The notes: generated by a model from the letters alone, not told the origin. A DNA stretch of 64,000 nt from Pseudomonadaceae bacterium (GCA_024743435.1 JANSWO010000009.1:124001-188000), one strand, 5' to 3'. Shown: positions 43,730 to 54,009, numbered from the stretch's first letter. A program made the numbers and translations.

Positions 43730-44142
43730 GCTGGTGACTGCCCTCCCCGGCAAGCGTTGATCGATGGATATTCTACCTGCTTCTGAAGCAGAACTGATGC
43801 GGATCGCACAAGGCAAGACGCACGGCGAAAAGAGCGTGCGAACACAATCACCACGGCGCTGCTTTACAACGTCGGTTGTATCTGACCGGCTTGTTGGGAC
43901 CGCCTCTGGACGATACCAGAGGTGTTATCCGCTGCGTCCGCAGTGGGGATAGAACCGGCCCTTGCGAGTCTTCGATGCGGACTCTCAGCGCCGATTATTC
44001 AGCTTGGAGCACAGACGGAGTAGCGTGCTGTGTTTGCCTATTTGCTAGAGCAAACCGATTGCCACGCTCTCCGCTGTCGCTCTCACGCGCTCGCTATTCT
44101 CAGCTGCGAGCACGAGCGCGAGGACTGTAGCTTAGCGAGGAG
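43730..44142. other. 413-bp gap between acpP and fabF, no gene seen, several hairpins
   Basis: No open frame on either strand looks coding. Visible dyads are CCTCTGG (43903-43909) with CCAGAGG (43916-43922), and GTAGCT (44127-44132) with AGCTAC (44141-44146), the latter covering the acpP stop codon. The hairpin at the acpP end could stabilise the abundant acpP mRNA. In E. coli and Pseudomonas, acpP and fabF are much closer. Confidence 0.5.
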
Positions 44143-44376
44143 CTACTGGTGAGCGAGGATGTAGTCGATGGCCTCTTTGACCGTCGTAATCTTCTCCGCT
44201 TCTTCGTCGGGAATTTCGGTTTCGAACTCTTCTTCAAGAGCCATGACCAACTCGACGGTATCCAGAGAATCAGCACCCAAATCCTCGACGAAGGACGCCG
44301 ATTCTTTGACTTCGTCTTCTTTCACGCCAAGCTGCTCACAAATCAGCTTCTTAACGCGTTCTTCAACACTACTCAT
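44143..44376 (-). CDS. acpP: Acyl carrier protein
   Basis: The 77-residue acidic four-helix protein starts at the ATG at 44376. The phosphopantetheine site is the Ser of [10 protein letters not shown] (about residue 37). It carries the growing acyl chain for fatty-acid and lipid A synthesis. GGGAG lies upstream. A 275-bp gap before it, containing no gene, probably holds a separate strong promoter. Confidence 0.97.
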   Translation of the reverse strand: MSSVEERVKKLICEQLGVKEDEVKESASFVEDLGADSLDTVELVMALEEEFETEIPDEEAEKITTVKEAIDYILAHQ

Positions 44377-44651
44377 GCTTGGATTAACTCCCAAGTTGTT
44401 TCCAGGGTGCAGGGCGCGGCGCATTCTAACCACACTCGGTGGAATATCAAGGCTTGCCAAGTAGCCAGACACCTTAACCCGCGCGCGCGGGGCTTTGTCA
44501 TGCACCAGCGCTACGCCAGAGAAGGCGGGCGACGAACAACGCCTCCCCACCAACACACGGCCTTGTTTTTAACTGCAACGATACATGAAATTATCTTTAC
44601 ATAACAAACGGTTAGGGTATTTTAGCCCATGCTCTTTTAACTCATGTTCTT

Positions 44652-45401
44652 CTAACTCATGTAAAGACCGCCATTGACGGCAATCGTTTCACCGGTGATG
44701 TAGCCCGCACTGTCACTGGCGAGAAAACTCACCACAGCCGCAACCTCCGCTGGGGCTGCCATCCGGCCAAGCGCCACTCGCTCCAGCATCGCACTGCGCT
44801 GATCGTCGGTGAGGGCGTCCGTCATATCCGTATCGACGAAGCCAGGTGCCACCGCATTGACCGTGATATTGCGCGAACCTAACTCTGCTGCCAGTGAGCG
44901 AGTGAAGCCTTCCATGCCAGCCTTCGAGGCGACGTAGTTGCTTTGGCCAGGATTGCCCATCTGAGCGACCACAGAGCTCACATTGATCACACGCCCCCAG
45001 CGACTCTTCATCATGGCTCTCAGCAGAGGCTTGGTCAGGCGATACACGCTGGTTAAGTTGGTATCGATAACCGATGTCCATTCATCGTCGGACATGCGCA
45101 ACATGAGGTTATCCCGGGTCACGCCAGCGTTGTGCACGACAACAGCTGGGTGGCCATGGTCCTGCTGCAGTTGCTTAACGGCGGCTTCGATGCTGGCCGG
45201 GTCGTCCACCCGCAACACCATGCCAGCGCCGTTGTCAGCCAGCCGCTCGCTGATCGCATCGGCGCCTGACGCCGAGGTTGCGGTGCCGACAACGTAAAAG
45301 CCATCGTTCACCAATGCGGCAGCGATCTCAACGCCGATACCTCGGCTGGCTCCGGTGACCAGAGCAATTTTCTTTTCGTCAGTCGAATCCATTGAAGCCA
45401 C
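44652..45401 (-). CDS. fabG: 3-oxoacyl-ACP reductase
   Basis: The 249-residue short-chain dehydrogenase has the NADPH motif TGASRGIG (16-23), NAG at HNAGVTRDN, and catalytic Ser/Tyr/Lys in NVSSVVAQMG and NYVASKAG. It reduces 3-oxoacyl-ACP. The start is GTG at 45401 because AAGGAA lies six to seven bases upstream; the nearby ATG (45392) is too far from it. It follows fabD by nine bases. A 9-bp direct repeat (AACTCATGT) lies over its stop codon. Confidence 0.95.
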   Translation of the reverse strand: MASMDSTDEKKIALVTGASRGIGVEIAAALVNDGFYVVGTATSASGADAISERLADNGAGMVLRVDDPASIEAAVKQLQQDHGHPAVVVHNAGVTRDNLMLRMSDDEWTSVIDTNLTSVYRLTKPLLRAMMKSRWGRVINVSSVVAQMGNPGQSNYVASKAGMEGFTRSLAAELGSRNITVNAVAPGFVDTDMTDALTDDQRSAMLERVALGRMAAPAEVAAVVSFLASDSAGYITGETIAVNGGLYMS

Positions 45402-45410
45402 GAGTATTCC

Positions 45411-46331
45411 TTAATCAGCCAGGGCGGACGCGAGCGATGCACTATCGTTCACAGCCCGCCCGGTCAGTTGCTTGTTGATACGTCGGGCCAGGCCGGTGAG
45501 CACTTTACCGGGGCCACACTCGATGAAGGTGTCGGCACCGGCATCAGCCAGGGTTGTGACGCATTGCGTCCAGCGCACCGGCTGCGACAACTGAGCAACC
45601 AGCTTGGCGCGTAGCTCATCCGGGTTAGCAGCCGCGACAGCATCGACGTTATGAACAACCGGCACCGTGGGCATCGCCACCGCCACGCCCGCCAGTTCCT
45701 CAGCGAGCGCGTCAGCGGCACTGTTCATTAGGGCGCAATGTGAAGGCACACTGACCGCCAACGGCATCGCCTTGCGCGCGCCCGCGTCTTTGCAGGCGGC
45801 AATCGCTGCATCAACGGCGGCCGCGGCCCCGGCAATCACAATCTGACCCGGGGAGTTGTAGTTGGCAGCGGAAACGACGCCATCGACACCTGCGCAACAC
45901 GCCTCCACTTCCGCGTCCTCGAGGCCAAGGATCGCGGCCATCGCGCCCTCACCAGCGGGCACCGATTGCTGCATCAGCTCGCCGCGACGACGAACGAGCC
46001 GCAACGCATCGGCGAATTCCAGACTGCCTGCACAAACCAGCGCCGAGTACTCTCCAAGCGAATGTCCGGCCATGCCCGAGGGGGTAGCTCCGCCCTCTGC
46101 AAGCCAGGCGCGGTAGAGCGCAACACTCGTCGCCAGCAGAGCGGGTTGTGTCGTTTCGGTGCTGTTCAACGCCGACTCAGGCCCAGCAGCGATCACATCG
46201 GATAGAGCGAACCCTAACGCCTCATCAGCCTCAGCGAGCGTATCGCGCGCAGCTGCGCTCGTCGCAATGATGTCGTCGAGCATGCCCAGCGACTGAGAAC
46301 CCTGACCGGGAAAGACAAATGCAGTAGCCAA
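45411..46331 (-). CDS. fabD: Malonyl-CoA:ACP transacylase
   Basis: The protein of about 306 residues has the nucleophile in AGHSLGEYSAL and the entry motif FVFPGQGSQ. Two starts are possible: GTG at 46343, without a Shine-Dalgarno, and TTG at 46331, with GAGG seven bases upstream. The latter gives a protein whose N-terminus matches E. coli FabD and is chosen. It loads malonyl groups onto ACP. plsX is upstream and fabG downstream. Confidence 0.93.
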   Translation of the reverse strand: MATAFVFPGQGSQSLGMLDDIIATSAAARDTLAEADEALGFALSDVIAAGPESALNSTETTQPALLATSVALYRAWLAEGGATPSGMAGHSLGEYSALVCAGSLEFADALRLVRRRGELMQQSVPAGEGAMAAILGLEDAEVEACCAGVDGVVSAANYNSPGQIVIAGAAAAVDAAIAACKDAGARKAMPLAVSVPSHCALMNSAADALAEELAGVAVAMPTVPVVHNVDAVAAANPDELRAKLVAQLSQPVRWTQCVTTLADAGADTFIECGPGKVLTGLARRINKQLTGRAVNDSASLASALAD

Positions 46332-46404
46332 GTTTGACCTCACTTTGTAGTTGTTGTGTGTGCAGGCCGAACCCCAGGACTCGAGCCTCTGGTGCCGCCG
46401 GACG

Positions 46405-47400
46405 CTAGTCAGAACGCGTTAACGCCCGTTCGCAGCGAGCAGGCACATCGGTTGCGACCGCCATAATGGCCTGCCGCAGCGCCTCGGTGAACCCTTTCTC
46501 GCTCGTGCTGCCATGGCTCTTAACCACCACGTGCTTAAGGCCGACAAAAAACGCCCCATTGTAGCCGTCCGGGTCAATCTCGCTCGCCAATTGCCTGGCC
46601 GAGCCGCGCAGCAGCCAAAGACCAAGCTTCTCGAGCAGCGACATCTGCGACATTGTCTGGCGCAGCAGATGGGCAATCATGGACGCGGTGCCTTCAATGG
46701 ATTTCAGCGCGACATTGCCGGTGAGCCCATCGCACACAACGACATCGGCAACGCCATCGAACAGCCGATTGGCTTCAACGAAACCTATGTAACCGTCGCC
46801 AAACTGCTCGACAAATCGCTCTGCTGCCTGGGCGAGTACATCCGGTCCCTTGCCAGCCTCTTCACCAATGTTGAGAAGGCCTATGCTCGGCTGGGCAATG
46901 CCACTGCAAGCGCTTGCGAGCACGCCGCCACACAACCCGAATTCCAGCAACTGGGATGCATCACAGTCAATGTTTGCCCCGAGATCCAGAAGCCATGCAG
47001 ACCCCGATTTCGTTGGTAGCAACTTGGCAATCGCCGGACGAGAGATGCCGTCGATCGTGCCCAGACGCATTCGCGCCAACGCCATCAACGGCGCCGTCGG
47101 GCCAGCACTCACCATGGCATCACCCTCGCCGGCCGCCAGCCGCGCAAGCGCGATGTTCATGGAGGAATCCGGTTTCCGTCGCAACGCCGTCGACAGGGAA
47201 TCGTTGTCATCGACGACGGTTGCGGCAGCAACAATGGCCATTTGCGGTGCAAGCTCGCATCCGGCCAGCTCATCGGGCAGACCCACCAGACTCAAACGCA
47301 GCTCTGCCGGCAGGTCTGGCCCGGCTAAAAGCGCATGACAAGCTCGCACTACCCCGGCAGCGCCAAGGTCTCCGCCCATAGCATCAATGATCAGGTGCAT
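46405..47400 (-). CDS. plsX: Phosphate acyltransferase PlsX
   Basis: The 331-residue enzyme converts acyl-ACP to acyl-phosphate for phospholipid synthesis. The N-terminal IIDAMGGDLG and the central DLGANIDCDASQL and CDGLTGNVALKS segments are family signatures. It acts at the inner face of the membrane. It follows rpmF, with a terminator-like hairpin in between that may lower its transcription relative to the ribosomal protein. Confidence 0.95.
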   Translation of the reverse strand: MHLIIDAMGGDLGAAGVVRACHALLAGPDLPAELRLSLVGLPDELAGCELAPQMAIVAAATVVDDNDSLSTALRRKPDSSMNIALARLAAGEGDAMVSAGPTAPLMALARMRLGTIDGISRPAIAKLLPTKSGSAWLLDLGANIDCDASQLLEFGLCGGVLASACSGIAQPSIGLLNIGEEAGKGPDVLAQAAERFVEQFGDGYIGFVEANRLFDGVADVVVCDGLTGNVALKSIEGTASMIAHLLRQTMSQMSLLEKLGLWLLRGSARQLASEIDPDGYNGAFFVGLKHVVVKSHGSTSEKGFTEALRQAIMAVATDVPARCERALTRSD

Positions 47401-47414
47401 AAAACGCAGCCAGC

Positions 47415-47448
47415 AAAAAGCCCGGCGCCGGTTCCCCAGCGTCGGGCT
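47415..47448 (-). terminator. Terminator/attenuator between rpmF and plsX
   Basis: On the minus strand, a 10-bp stem (AGCCCGACGC against GCGCCGGGCT, one mismatch) with a 10-base loop is followed by TTTTTGC. It lies about 70 bases after the rpmF stop and 15 bases before the plsX start. Partial termination would set the ratio of L32 to fatty-acid enzymes. Confidence 0.7.
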
Positions 47449-47514
47449 TGATCGATTACCTCAGCAGCAACGTACGCAGACGACAGAGTTAGACCTCCGT
47501 GTCGCGGGTTGGTA

Positions 47515-47691
47515 TCAGTCGTTCTTGAAAACGACTTGCTTGCCCTTGTAGAAACCATCGGCCGTAACATGATGACGAAGATGCGTCTCACCGGTCGTCG
47601 GGTCAATAGAGCGGGTGGCAGCCGTCAGTGAATCGTGGCTACGGCGGTTGCCGCGACGACGACGGGTGACTTTGTTCTTCTGTACAGCCAT
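47515..47691 (-). CDS. rpmF: 50S ribosomal protein L32
   Basis: The 58-residue basic protein starts [20 protein letters not shown], the typical bL32 beginning, with AGGAA upstream of the ATG. It has no zinc-binding Cys pairs, so it is the zinc-free form. It is encoded between yceD and plsX, as in most Proteobacteria. Confidence 0.97.
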   Translation of the reverse strand: MAVQKNKVTRRRRGNRRSHDSLTAATRSIDPTTGETHLRHHVTADGFYKGKQVVFKND

Positions 47692-47817
47692 GTCAGTTCC
47701 TGGCGAGCAATTTGGGTGGTGGCAACGCAGTATCGGACCGGGGCCCAATTTGCGAGGCGCGAAGTCTACCAGCATGGGCAGAGGATTCAATTGCCTTTGT
47801 ACACATGGCCCAGCAGT

Positions 47818-48369
47818 TCAAGCGCCAGGCGAGTCGTCAGTATCACTCTTGAGCTGCGCGAGCACCGAAAACGGAGATTCCGACTCTTCATCGGCAGTAA
47901 GAGGCTCCGCTGCTGCTGGATCCACATAAACCAGAGGCGGCATGCGTGGGCACTGATCGTCACCACACCGATCGACCGGCAGTGCCAGCAACAGCTCGTC
48001 TTCGATCAGCTCGGAGGCCAGCAGTTCGCCCGCATCCGCCATGATGACGTCACTGCGTTTACCCACCTGAATAGCCGCGGCTTCGGTATCGACAATCACA
48101 GCATCCAGCGATGCTTCTATCACTTGAGCCACCGGCTCCAAACAGCGCTGGCATTCGAGCGCCAGCTCGATGGATACCGTACCGCGGACGCGACACTGGC
48201 CGTGCTCATCCATGCGAAAACTCGCCTCGACATGGGCAGGTGAACCCAGCTGCGCGGCATCCGCGAGCCGGGACAAGGCCGCTGCGGCCACCCGAATCTC
48301 CAGATCAGCTTCGCGCCGGGCAAGGGCCCTGAACTCCAGATTCTGATCACCAACGCTCGCCGACACCAT
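47818..48369 (-). CDS. yceD: YceD family protein (DUF177), 23S rRNA accumulation protein
   Basis: The 183-residue protein has the family core with the CxxC in LECQRCLEP and a second Cys pair in DRCGDDQCPR. YceD proteins are needed for 23S rRNA accumulation and sit upstream of rpmF in nearly all Proteobacteria. GGGAGAGG stands close before the ATG. The C-terminal 40 residues are acidic and probably disordered. Confidence 0.9.
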   Translation of the reverse strand: MVSASVGDQNLEFRALARREADLEIRVAAAALSRLADAAQLGSPAHVEASFRMDEHGQCRVRGTVSIELALECQRCLEPVAQVIEASLDAVIVDTEAAAIQVGKRSDVIMADAGELLASELIEDELLLALPVDRCGDDQCPRMPPLVYVDPAAAEPLTADEESESPFSVLAQLKSDTDDSPGA

Positions 48370-48522
48370 CCTCTCCCTGCGCCATCAGCGCGCAACTACG
48401 AACCGAGCGACATACCCGGAGTATCAAACTGACCACGATGAAAACACCGAACACCCCGCGAGGACAAACCAACAGACGGTGCACCTGTGGGCAAAACGCC
48501 TGTCATCCTGCAGACTGACTCA

Positions 48523-49098
48523 ATGAACCTCATTCTTGCCTCATCTTCCGTCTACCGAAGGCAGCTACTCGAGCGCCTGGCGATACCGTTTTCCTGCCAC
48601 TCACCGAATATCGATGAGTCCAGAAAACCCGGAGAGACGCCAATCGATCTGGTCACACGCCTGGCCAGGGAAAAAGCCGCAGCAGTACGGGCCACCCAGG
48701 CTGATGCTGTAATCATCGCTTCCGACCAGCTGGCCCACAACGACGGCGACGTGCTGGGCAAAGCAGGCACCATCGAGGCTGCGTGCGATCAGCTCGCGCG
48801 CCTGTCAGGGCGAGAAGTCGAGTTTCTTACTAGCTTGCATGTCAGCGATGCTGGCGGCGAAAGCGTCGCACACGTGGATACGACTCTGGTCCACTTCAGG
48901 CATCTCACGAGCAAGGAGATTAGCCGCTATGTCGAGCTGGAAATGCCGCTGGACTGCGCCGGCTCCTTCAAAAGCGAAGGCCTTGGTTGCACACTGTTCG
49001 AACGCGTCGACAACCGCGACCCTACCGCGCTCATTGGTCTACCGCTGATCGCAACCGCCAGCGCGCTACGCCGTTTCGGCATCGACCCCCTTCTCTGA
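48523..49098 (+). CDS. Maf-like nucleotide pyrophosphatase (YceF type)
   Basis: The 191-residue protein starts at the ATG at 48523 (MNLILASSSVYRRQLLERL). SSSxxRR, the catalytic Asp of IIASDQLAH and SFKSEGLGCTLFE mark the YceF branch, which hydrolyses 7-methyl-GTP. It is divergent from yceD with a 153-bp shared promoter region. An out-of-frame Lys/Ala/Pro-rich stretch follows its stop. Confidence 0.92.
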   Translation: MNLILASSSVYRRQLLERLAIPFSCHSPNIDESRKPGETPIDLVTRLAREKAAAVRATQADAVIIASDQLAHNDGDVLGKAGTIEAACDQLARLSGREVEFLTSLHVSDAGGESVAHVDTTLVHFRHLTSKEISRYVELEMPLDCAGSFKSEGLGCTLFERVDNRDPTALIGLPLIATASALRRFGIDPLL

Positions 49099-49189
49099 TC
49101 AAGCGCCTGCGGCGACTAAAAAGCCGGCGGCCGTTAGAAAGCCCGCGGCGAGAAATCAAAAGCCCACGCCCGGCTAAAGCTCTAGCCGA

Positions 49190-50107
49190 CTAATCGTCTG
49201 CCAAAGTCGACCGGCAAACAGCGGGGAGAAAATCCCCGGGCGGCTCCGACTCGACAACCAGTTTTCGATCTGCCCAGGGCAGCGTCAGGCGCGCGGCATG
49301 CAGCGCCAGGCGCGAATGCTCGAGCTTACCAGCACCGTATTTGTCGTCACCCATCACGGGGTGCCCCGAATCCAGGCAATGCACCCTGATCTGATGCGTT
49401 CGGCCGGTGTGCAAAATGGCTCGGAGTAACGTCGCCTCGCTGCCAAATCGACTAATGACCTCGAAATCTGTCCGAGAAGCTTTGCCCTGGGCATCCACAC
49501 GAACCCGCCGCTCGCCCTCGTTGGTCTCATACCGAAGCAGCGGTTTTTGCACTCGCCGCATGCGAGATGGCCAGTGTCCTCGCACCACAACGTGATAGTG
49601 CTTGCTAACGGTGCGGTCACGCAGGGCAGCAGAGAGCAGATTCAATGCAGACCGTTTGCGGGCAATGAGCAGCAAACCTGACGTGCCTCGATCCAACCGG
49701 TGCGCGAGCTGCAGATTTGGCTCATCCCGCGCGATGCGTAACGCTTCGATGACGCCCAGATCAACGCCGCTGCCGCCATGAACGGCAATTCCGGCGGGCT
49801 TATCCAGAACAAGCAAACCCGCGTCCTCAAAGACAATGGACTCGCACAGAAGATCACGAAGTCGGCGCGACGGTACAGCCACCGCCGGCTCCGGCGAGTC
49901 GTCTTGCCAGGGCGGAAGCCTGACCTTGTCACCAGCCTGCAGGCGGTGGGTAGGCCGCACGCGGCCACCATTTACCCTCACCTCCCCCTTGCGTAGCATG
50001 CGGTAGACGCGTGAACGGGGCACACGGCGGAGCCGCGCGAGTACAAAATTGTCGACTCGCTGGCCTGCAAGCTCAGCATCGATATCGATGAGTTGGACGC
50101 CCGGCAT
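49190..50107 (-). CDS. rluC: 23S rRNA pseudouridine synthase RluC
   Basis: The 305-residue protein has an N-terminal S4 RNA-binding domain (about 15-75; RVDNFVLARLRRVPRSRVYRML in part) and a RluA-type catalytic domain with the active Asp in LAHRLDRGTSG. It converts uridines 955, 2504 and 2580 of 23S rRNA in E. coli numbering. It is divergent from rne, as in E. coli and Pseudomonas. Confidence 0.93.
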   Translation of the reverse strand: MPGVQLIDIDAELAGQRVDNFVLARLRRVPRSRVYRMLRKGEVRVNGGRVRPTHRLQAGDKVRLPPWQDDSPEPAVAVPSRRLRDLLCESIVFEDAGLLVLDKPAGIAVHGGSGVDLGVIEALRIARDEPNLQLAHRLDRGTSGLLLIARKRSALNLLSAALRDRTVSKHYHVVVRGHWPSRMRRVQKPLLRYETNEGERRVRVDAQGKASRTDFEVISRFGSEATLLRAILHTGRTHQIRVHCLDSGHPVMGDDKYGAGKLEHSRLALHAARLTLPWADRKLVVESEPPGDFLPAVCRSTLADD

Positions 50108-50173
50108 CAGACGCCGCGTCCGGCCGTGGTCAGCTGTGCGGCACAGCCGTTCGTCGGGAAAAAGTTACCGTTA

Positions 50174-50202
50174 TTGAGGCACTTAAGTAACACTGCTATA
50201 TT
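50174..50202 (+). promoter_or_regulatory. Predicted sigma-70 promoter at the head of the rne leader
   Basis: TTGAGG (50174-50179, four of six) is followed by an exact 17-bp spacer and TATATT (50197-50202, five of six). It faces rne, about 995 bases before the rne start, and is the best promoter-like sequence in the gap. Confidence 0.5.
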
Positions 50203-51196
50203 CCACCGAGAGTTTGCACCGATACTACTGCGCGAGCAGCATGCCGAAGGCGCGACTCTTACGCTAGAAGAGGACGCTACAAGAGGAAACTCGGACGTAG
50301 CTGCCCTAGTAAATGACAAGCCAGAGATCCGTACAGCAAAGCAAATCGACACCGCGGCCAGCGAGAACATCTGGCCCAACTCTGGACACACGTCGGCTTG
50401 TTGCCGGCCTGCCGCCATCGAAAGATGGCACTAAAGGGATGATCCTCTCAACGAGAGACACGCACGCAATACAACTGACATCTGTCACCTGCAAAGCAAT
50501 CGCCTGAAGACAAACGGCCTGCCGCAGTGAGATGCCCAAACGAATCAGCAACCTCGTCACTACGTCCGCCTTTGTCACTGTGACTAGCGGTGAATCTAAC
50601 CGTAGTAGCGATGGTTGAAACTGCCGATAACTGATTCCAATGGCAGCCCCTACGGCACCCGACAGTTTTCACCGGCATAGCCTGCGCAGCTGACGCCGCT
50701 CACATGAGTGTTCATCGATAGAACATTGAGCGGGATTTCAGGGCCCAACACGGTCACGTAGAGCAAACCTGCCTTTCATCGAGAGCAATCCACTTCGCGC
50801 CTCATCCGCTTTTCACAACGCGGACGTCGAGCGAAGCGAGACGATGTACGTTTGAACGAAAACTAATACCAATAACTGCGCGTAGTGATTCGCGGAGTAT
50901 TCGACACAGAACATTTGCAACGGCAGCCCAGCAGTTGGGTTGGCGACGAGCCGCCGGGAGTAAACACCCGGCGCTGGTTCCAGCCAGACCGCCGTGCTGC
51001 CGAGACCGAGCAAGCCACTGCTCAAGCGAAAATGGCGATTGCCAGCAGCCTGCCTGCGGCACACTGATTGGCCCGGTCCGGATAGACAATGACCAGGCGT
51101 GCCCGAACAGCATTGCGCTGCGATGGCGCTCGCGCGGGCGTGCCTGGCGCACCCGACCGTCGAAAACTCCGTTCGCTATGCGAAACGGAAAACGCT
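50203..51196 (+). other. Long rne leader region (about 990 bp), no protein gene seen
   Basis: The gap 50108-51196 has no frame with convincing coding character on either strand. It holds a firm hairpin, CGCCGGG (50952-50958) with CCCGGCG (50967-50973), loop of eight. RNase E of E. coli is autoregulated through structured elements of its 361-nt 5' UTR, so this region may serve the same purpose. A small RNA gene within it cannot be excluded. Confidence 0.5.
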
Positions 51197-53905
51197 ATGA
51201 AAAGAATGCTTATCAACGCAACCCAACCAGAAGAGGTTCGGGTTGCCCTCGTCGATGGTCAGAAGCTCTACGACCTCGATATCGAAAACCGCAGCCGGGA
51301 ACAGAAGAAAGGCAGCATCTACAAGGCGCGTATCACGCGCGTTGAGCCTAGCCTGGAGGCGGCGTTCGTCGACTTCGGCTCTGAGCGCCACGGCTTTCTG
51401 CCACTGAAAGAAATCAGCCGGGAGTACTTCACCAAGAAACCAGACGATATCGGCGGCAAACTGAACATCGCCGAGCTGGTTAAAGAAGGTACCGAGATAC
51501 TCGTCCAGGTGGACAAGGAAGAGCGCGGCACCAAGGGTGCTGCGCTGACCACGTTTATCAGCCTTGCCGGTCGCTACATGGTGCTGATGCCAAACAACCC
51601 GCGCGCTGGCGGTATCTCCCGCCGCATCGAGGGTGACGATCGCACCGAACTGCGCGAGGCCCTGGCCACGCTCGAGATTCCCAAAGGCATGGGTGTGATT
51701 GTGCGCACCGCCGGGGTCGGCCGCAGCGAAGAAGAGCTGCAGTGGGACCTCAACTACCTTCTGCAACTGTGGGACGCCATCAGCCGTGCGACGTCTGAAG
51801 AACGCGCGCCAAAGCTCATCTACCAGGAAAACAACGTCATCCTGCGCGCGCTGCGCGACAATCTGCGGCGCGACATCGGTGAGTTGCTCATCGACGGCAA
51901 AGAAGCCTATGAGGAAGCGAAGAGCTTCATCGATGACGTGATGCCGAACTACCAGCAGCGGGTCAAGTATTACGACGATCCGATCCCGCTGTTTTCTCGT
52001 TACCAGATCGAAAGCCAGATTGAGACCGCGTTCCAGCGCGACGTTCGACTGCCCTCGGGTGGCTCGATCGTCATCGATCCGACAGAAGCCCTGGTGTCCA
52101 TCGACATCAACTCAGCTCGCGCCACCAAGGGCGCAGACATCGAGGAAACCGCACTCAACACCAACCTCGAGGCCGCCGACGAGATCTGTCGCCAGCTGAG
52201 ACTGCGCGATATGGGCGGCCTGATCGTCATCGACTACATCGATATGTCGAGCAAGAAGAATCAGAAGGCTGTTGAAGAACGTATGCGCAAAGCGCTCGAT
52301 GCCGACAGGGCTCGAGTGCAGATCAGCCACATTTCCCGTTTCGGTCTGATGGAAATGTCGCGCCAGAGGCTGCGCCCGTCCCTTGGCGAGCTGACCATGA
52401 TCACCTGCCCTCGTTGCGAGGGTGAAGGCCGGATCCGAGATACCAAATCTCTGGCACTGGCCATTCTGCGTTTGCTCGAGGAAGAGGCGCTCAAAGAAGG
52501 CAGCACCCAGGTACGAGCCCTCGTGCCTCTGGAGATATCCGCCTATCTTCTCAATGAGAAACGCACGGATGTGGCGTCCATCGAAAGCCGAACCGGCACC
52601 CACATCGTCATCGTTCCAGACGTCAATATGGAGACGCCCCAGTACGACGTACAGCGTATTCGCGACGAAAACGCCACGTCTGAACTGGCGGTACCGAGCT
52701 ACGAACTGGCACCTGCCAATACCGCCGAGATTGCAGCGATCGAAGGTGATGACGCCGCCACACCGATTGAAACCGCATCAGTAAGCGCGATTCCACACAC
52801 AAGCCCGGCGCCAAAAGCTGCGCCAGCGGCGGCTAATACAGAGCCGGATGGTGCAGCCAAGACGGCGGCGGCGCCAGCGCCGGCGAAAAGCACGCCGCAA
52901 CCAGTTGCGTCGCGCACGTCTGAGTCTTCCAGTCTTCTCAAGCGAATTGCGGCAAGCCTCTTCGGCACCGCAGCCGTAGCCGATGCACCACAGGCAGCAC
53001 CGGCTAAAGCGCCCAAGGACAACCGTCCCGCGCGCGGCGACAGCAAAGCTCGCAGCGAGCGCAGCAAAGACGACAGCCGTCGTGATAACCGCTCGAACCA
53101 GGACGGCGACAGCGCTCGTTCGGGAGGCGGACGCAACCGCAATCGAAACCGAGACGACGACAGCCAGCGTCGCGGCAAACGCAGCGAAGGCCAGGCCCGA
53201 GGTGGTGAGCAAAAGACCGATCGTGGCGAAGGGGCATCACGCAAGCGATCAGATCAGCGCTCGGACGAGAAATCACGAGGTGGCGAGAGCCGCGGACCAA
53301 ACCGGTCTGAACGTGATGCGTCTCGCTCCCGCTCAGAAGGAAGCTCGCGTGGACGTGCGTCAACATCGGACGAGGGCTCAAACAAGTCCCAATCCGAGGG
53401 CAAAGCCGCCCAGAATGCTGCCGAGGAAGCGCGCCAGCGTAAACGTGCCGACATCGCGCGGGCCGAAACCGACGCTCGCAAAGATGATATTGCAGCGTCA
53501 AAACGACGGCCGCCCCGAAACCGCGAAGCGGAGATTGCGGAAGCCAAGCCGGAACCTCGCTCTACCTCGGTTACCCGTGTAGAGCCTGCGCCGAAAGCAG
53601 CCGCGGCTGAGGCGAATGCGCCGGAGGCAAAGACACCGGAAGCAAGTAAACCTGCGGAGACAACAACGGCCTCCCCCGCGCCAGATGCCAAGCCGTCAAA
53701 GCCGGAATCGACTGCTTCCCGGAGCAAGTCGACGAGCGAGACGAGCGAGCAACAGACGGAGAGCGTTGCGGAGAAAGCTCCGGCCACTGAGCCCGCCAAG
53801 CCAAAGACGCCGCTACGTGCAGCGAACGATCCTCGCGAAGTTCGTCGACGTCAGCGTCAGGAAGAGCTGAAACAACAGGGCGTCATCAGCGGCAATACCG
53901 ACTAG
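51197..53905 (+). CDS. rne: Ribonuclease E
   Basis: The 902-residue endoribonuclease starts at the ATG at 51197. The catalytic half (1-510) has an S1 domain (about 35-120), the metal-binding Asp303 (SIDINSAR) and Asp346 (IVIDYIDM), and the zinc-link CPRC (Cys404, Cys407). All four have the same numbers as in E. coli. The C-terminal half is disordered: an Ala/Pro-rich stretch (about 540-620), a long Arg/Ser/Asp/Gly-rich RNA-binding region (about 620-780) and another Ala/Pro/Lys/Thr-rich tail. It is the scaffold of the RNA degradosome. A hairpin terminator follows. Confidence 0.97.
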   Translation: MKRMLINATQPEEVRVALVDGQKLYDLDIENRSREQKKGSIYKARITRVEPSLEAAFVDFGSERHGFLPLKEISREYFTKKPDDIGGKLNIAELVKEGTEILVQVDKEERGTKGAALTTFISLAGRYMVLMPNNPRAGGISRRIEGDDRTELREALATLEIPKGMGVIVRTAGVGRSEEELQWDLNYLLQLWDAISRATSEERAPKLIYQENNVILRALRDNLRRDIGELLIDGKEAYEEAKSFIDDVMPNYQQRVKYYDDPIPLFSRYQIESQIETAFQRDVRLPSGGSIVIDPTEALVSIDINSARATKGADIEETALNTNLEAADEICRQLRLRDMGGLIVIDYIDMSSKKNQKAVEERMRKALDADRARVQISHISRFGLMEMSRQRLRPSLGELTMITCPRCEGEGRIRDTKSLALAILRLLEEEALKEGSTQVRALVPLEISAYLLNEKRTDVASIESRTGTHIVIVPDVNMETPQYDVQRIRDENATSELAVPSYELAPANTAEIAAIEGDDAATPIETASVSAIPHTSPAPKAAPAAANTEPDGAAKTAAAPAPAKSTPQPVASRTSESSSLLKRIAASLFGTAAVADAPQAAPAKAPKDNRPARGDSKARSERSKDDSRRDNRSNQDGDSARSGGGRNRNRNRDDDSQRRGKRSEGQARGGEQKTDRGEGASRKRSDQRSDEKSRGGESRGPNRSERDASRSRSEGSSRGRASTSDEGSNKSQSEGKAAQNAAEEARQRKRADIARAETDARKDDIAASKRRPPRNREAEIAEAKPEPRSTSVTRVEPAPKAAAAEANAPEAKTPEASKPAETTTASPAPDAKPSKPESTASRSKSTSETSEQQTESVAEKAPATEPAKPKTPLRAANDPREVRRRQRQEELKQQGVISGNTD

Positions 53906-53914
53906 CAGTCCTCG

Positions 53915-53956
53915 CGCATCCGGTGGTTTTAGCAGCACAGCGAACCGCCGGATGCG
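53915..53956. terminator. Bidirectional hairpin between rne and murB
   Basis: A 14-bp stem (53915-53928 with 53943-53956, one G-T pair) encloses a 14-base loop. It lies ten bases after the rne stop and 53 bases after the murB stop on the other strand. No long T-run is present on either side, but strength and position support termination of both convergent genes. Confidence 0.75.
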
Positions 53957-54009
53957 ATCCGCAGAGCCTGATCGCGCGACACAGCCTTGGGCCTGCGGAT
54001 GGGCCGTCT

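Noticed and set aside
42710-43786. 358-codon plus-strand frame across fabF
   Set aside because: This is the mirror frame of a GC-rich conserved gene; fabF on the minus strand has all catalytic residues and the peptide here has no recognisable domain.
50093-51345. Several frames of 60-136 codons in the rne leader on both strands
   Set aside because: None has a ribosome site plus sensible composition; they are rich in Arg, Cys and Pro like random GC-rich frames, and some overlap rluC or rne.
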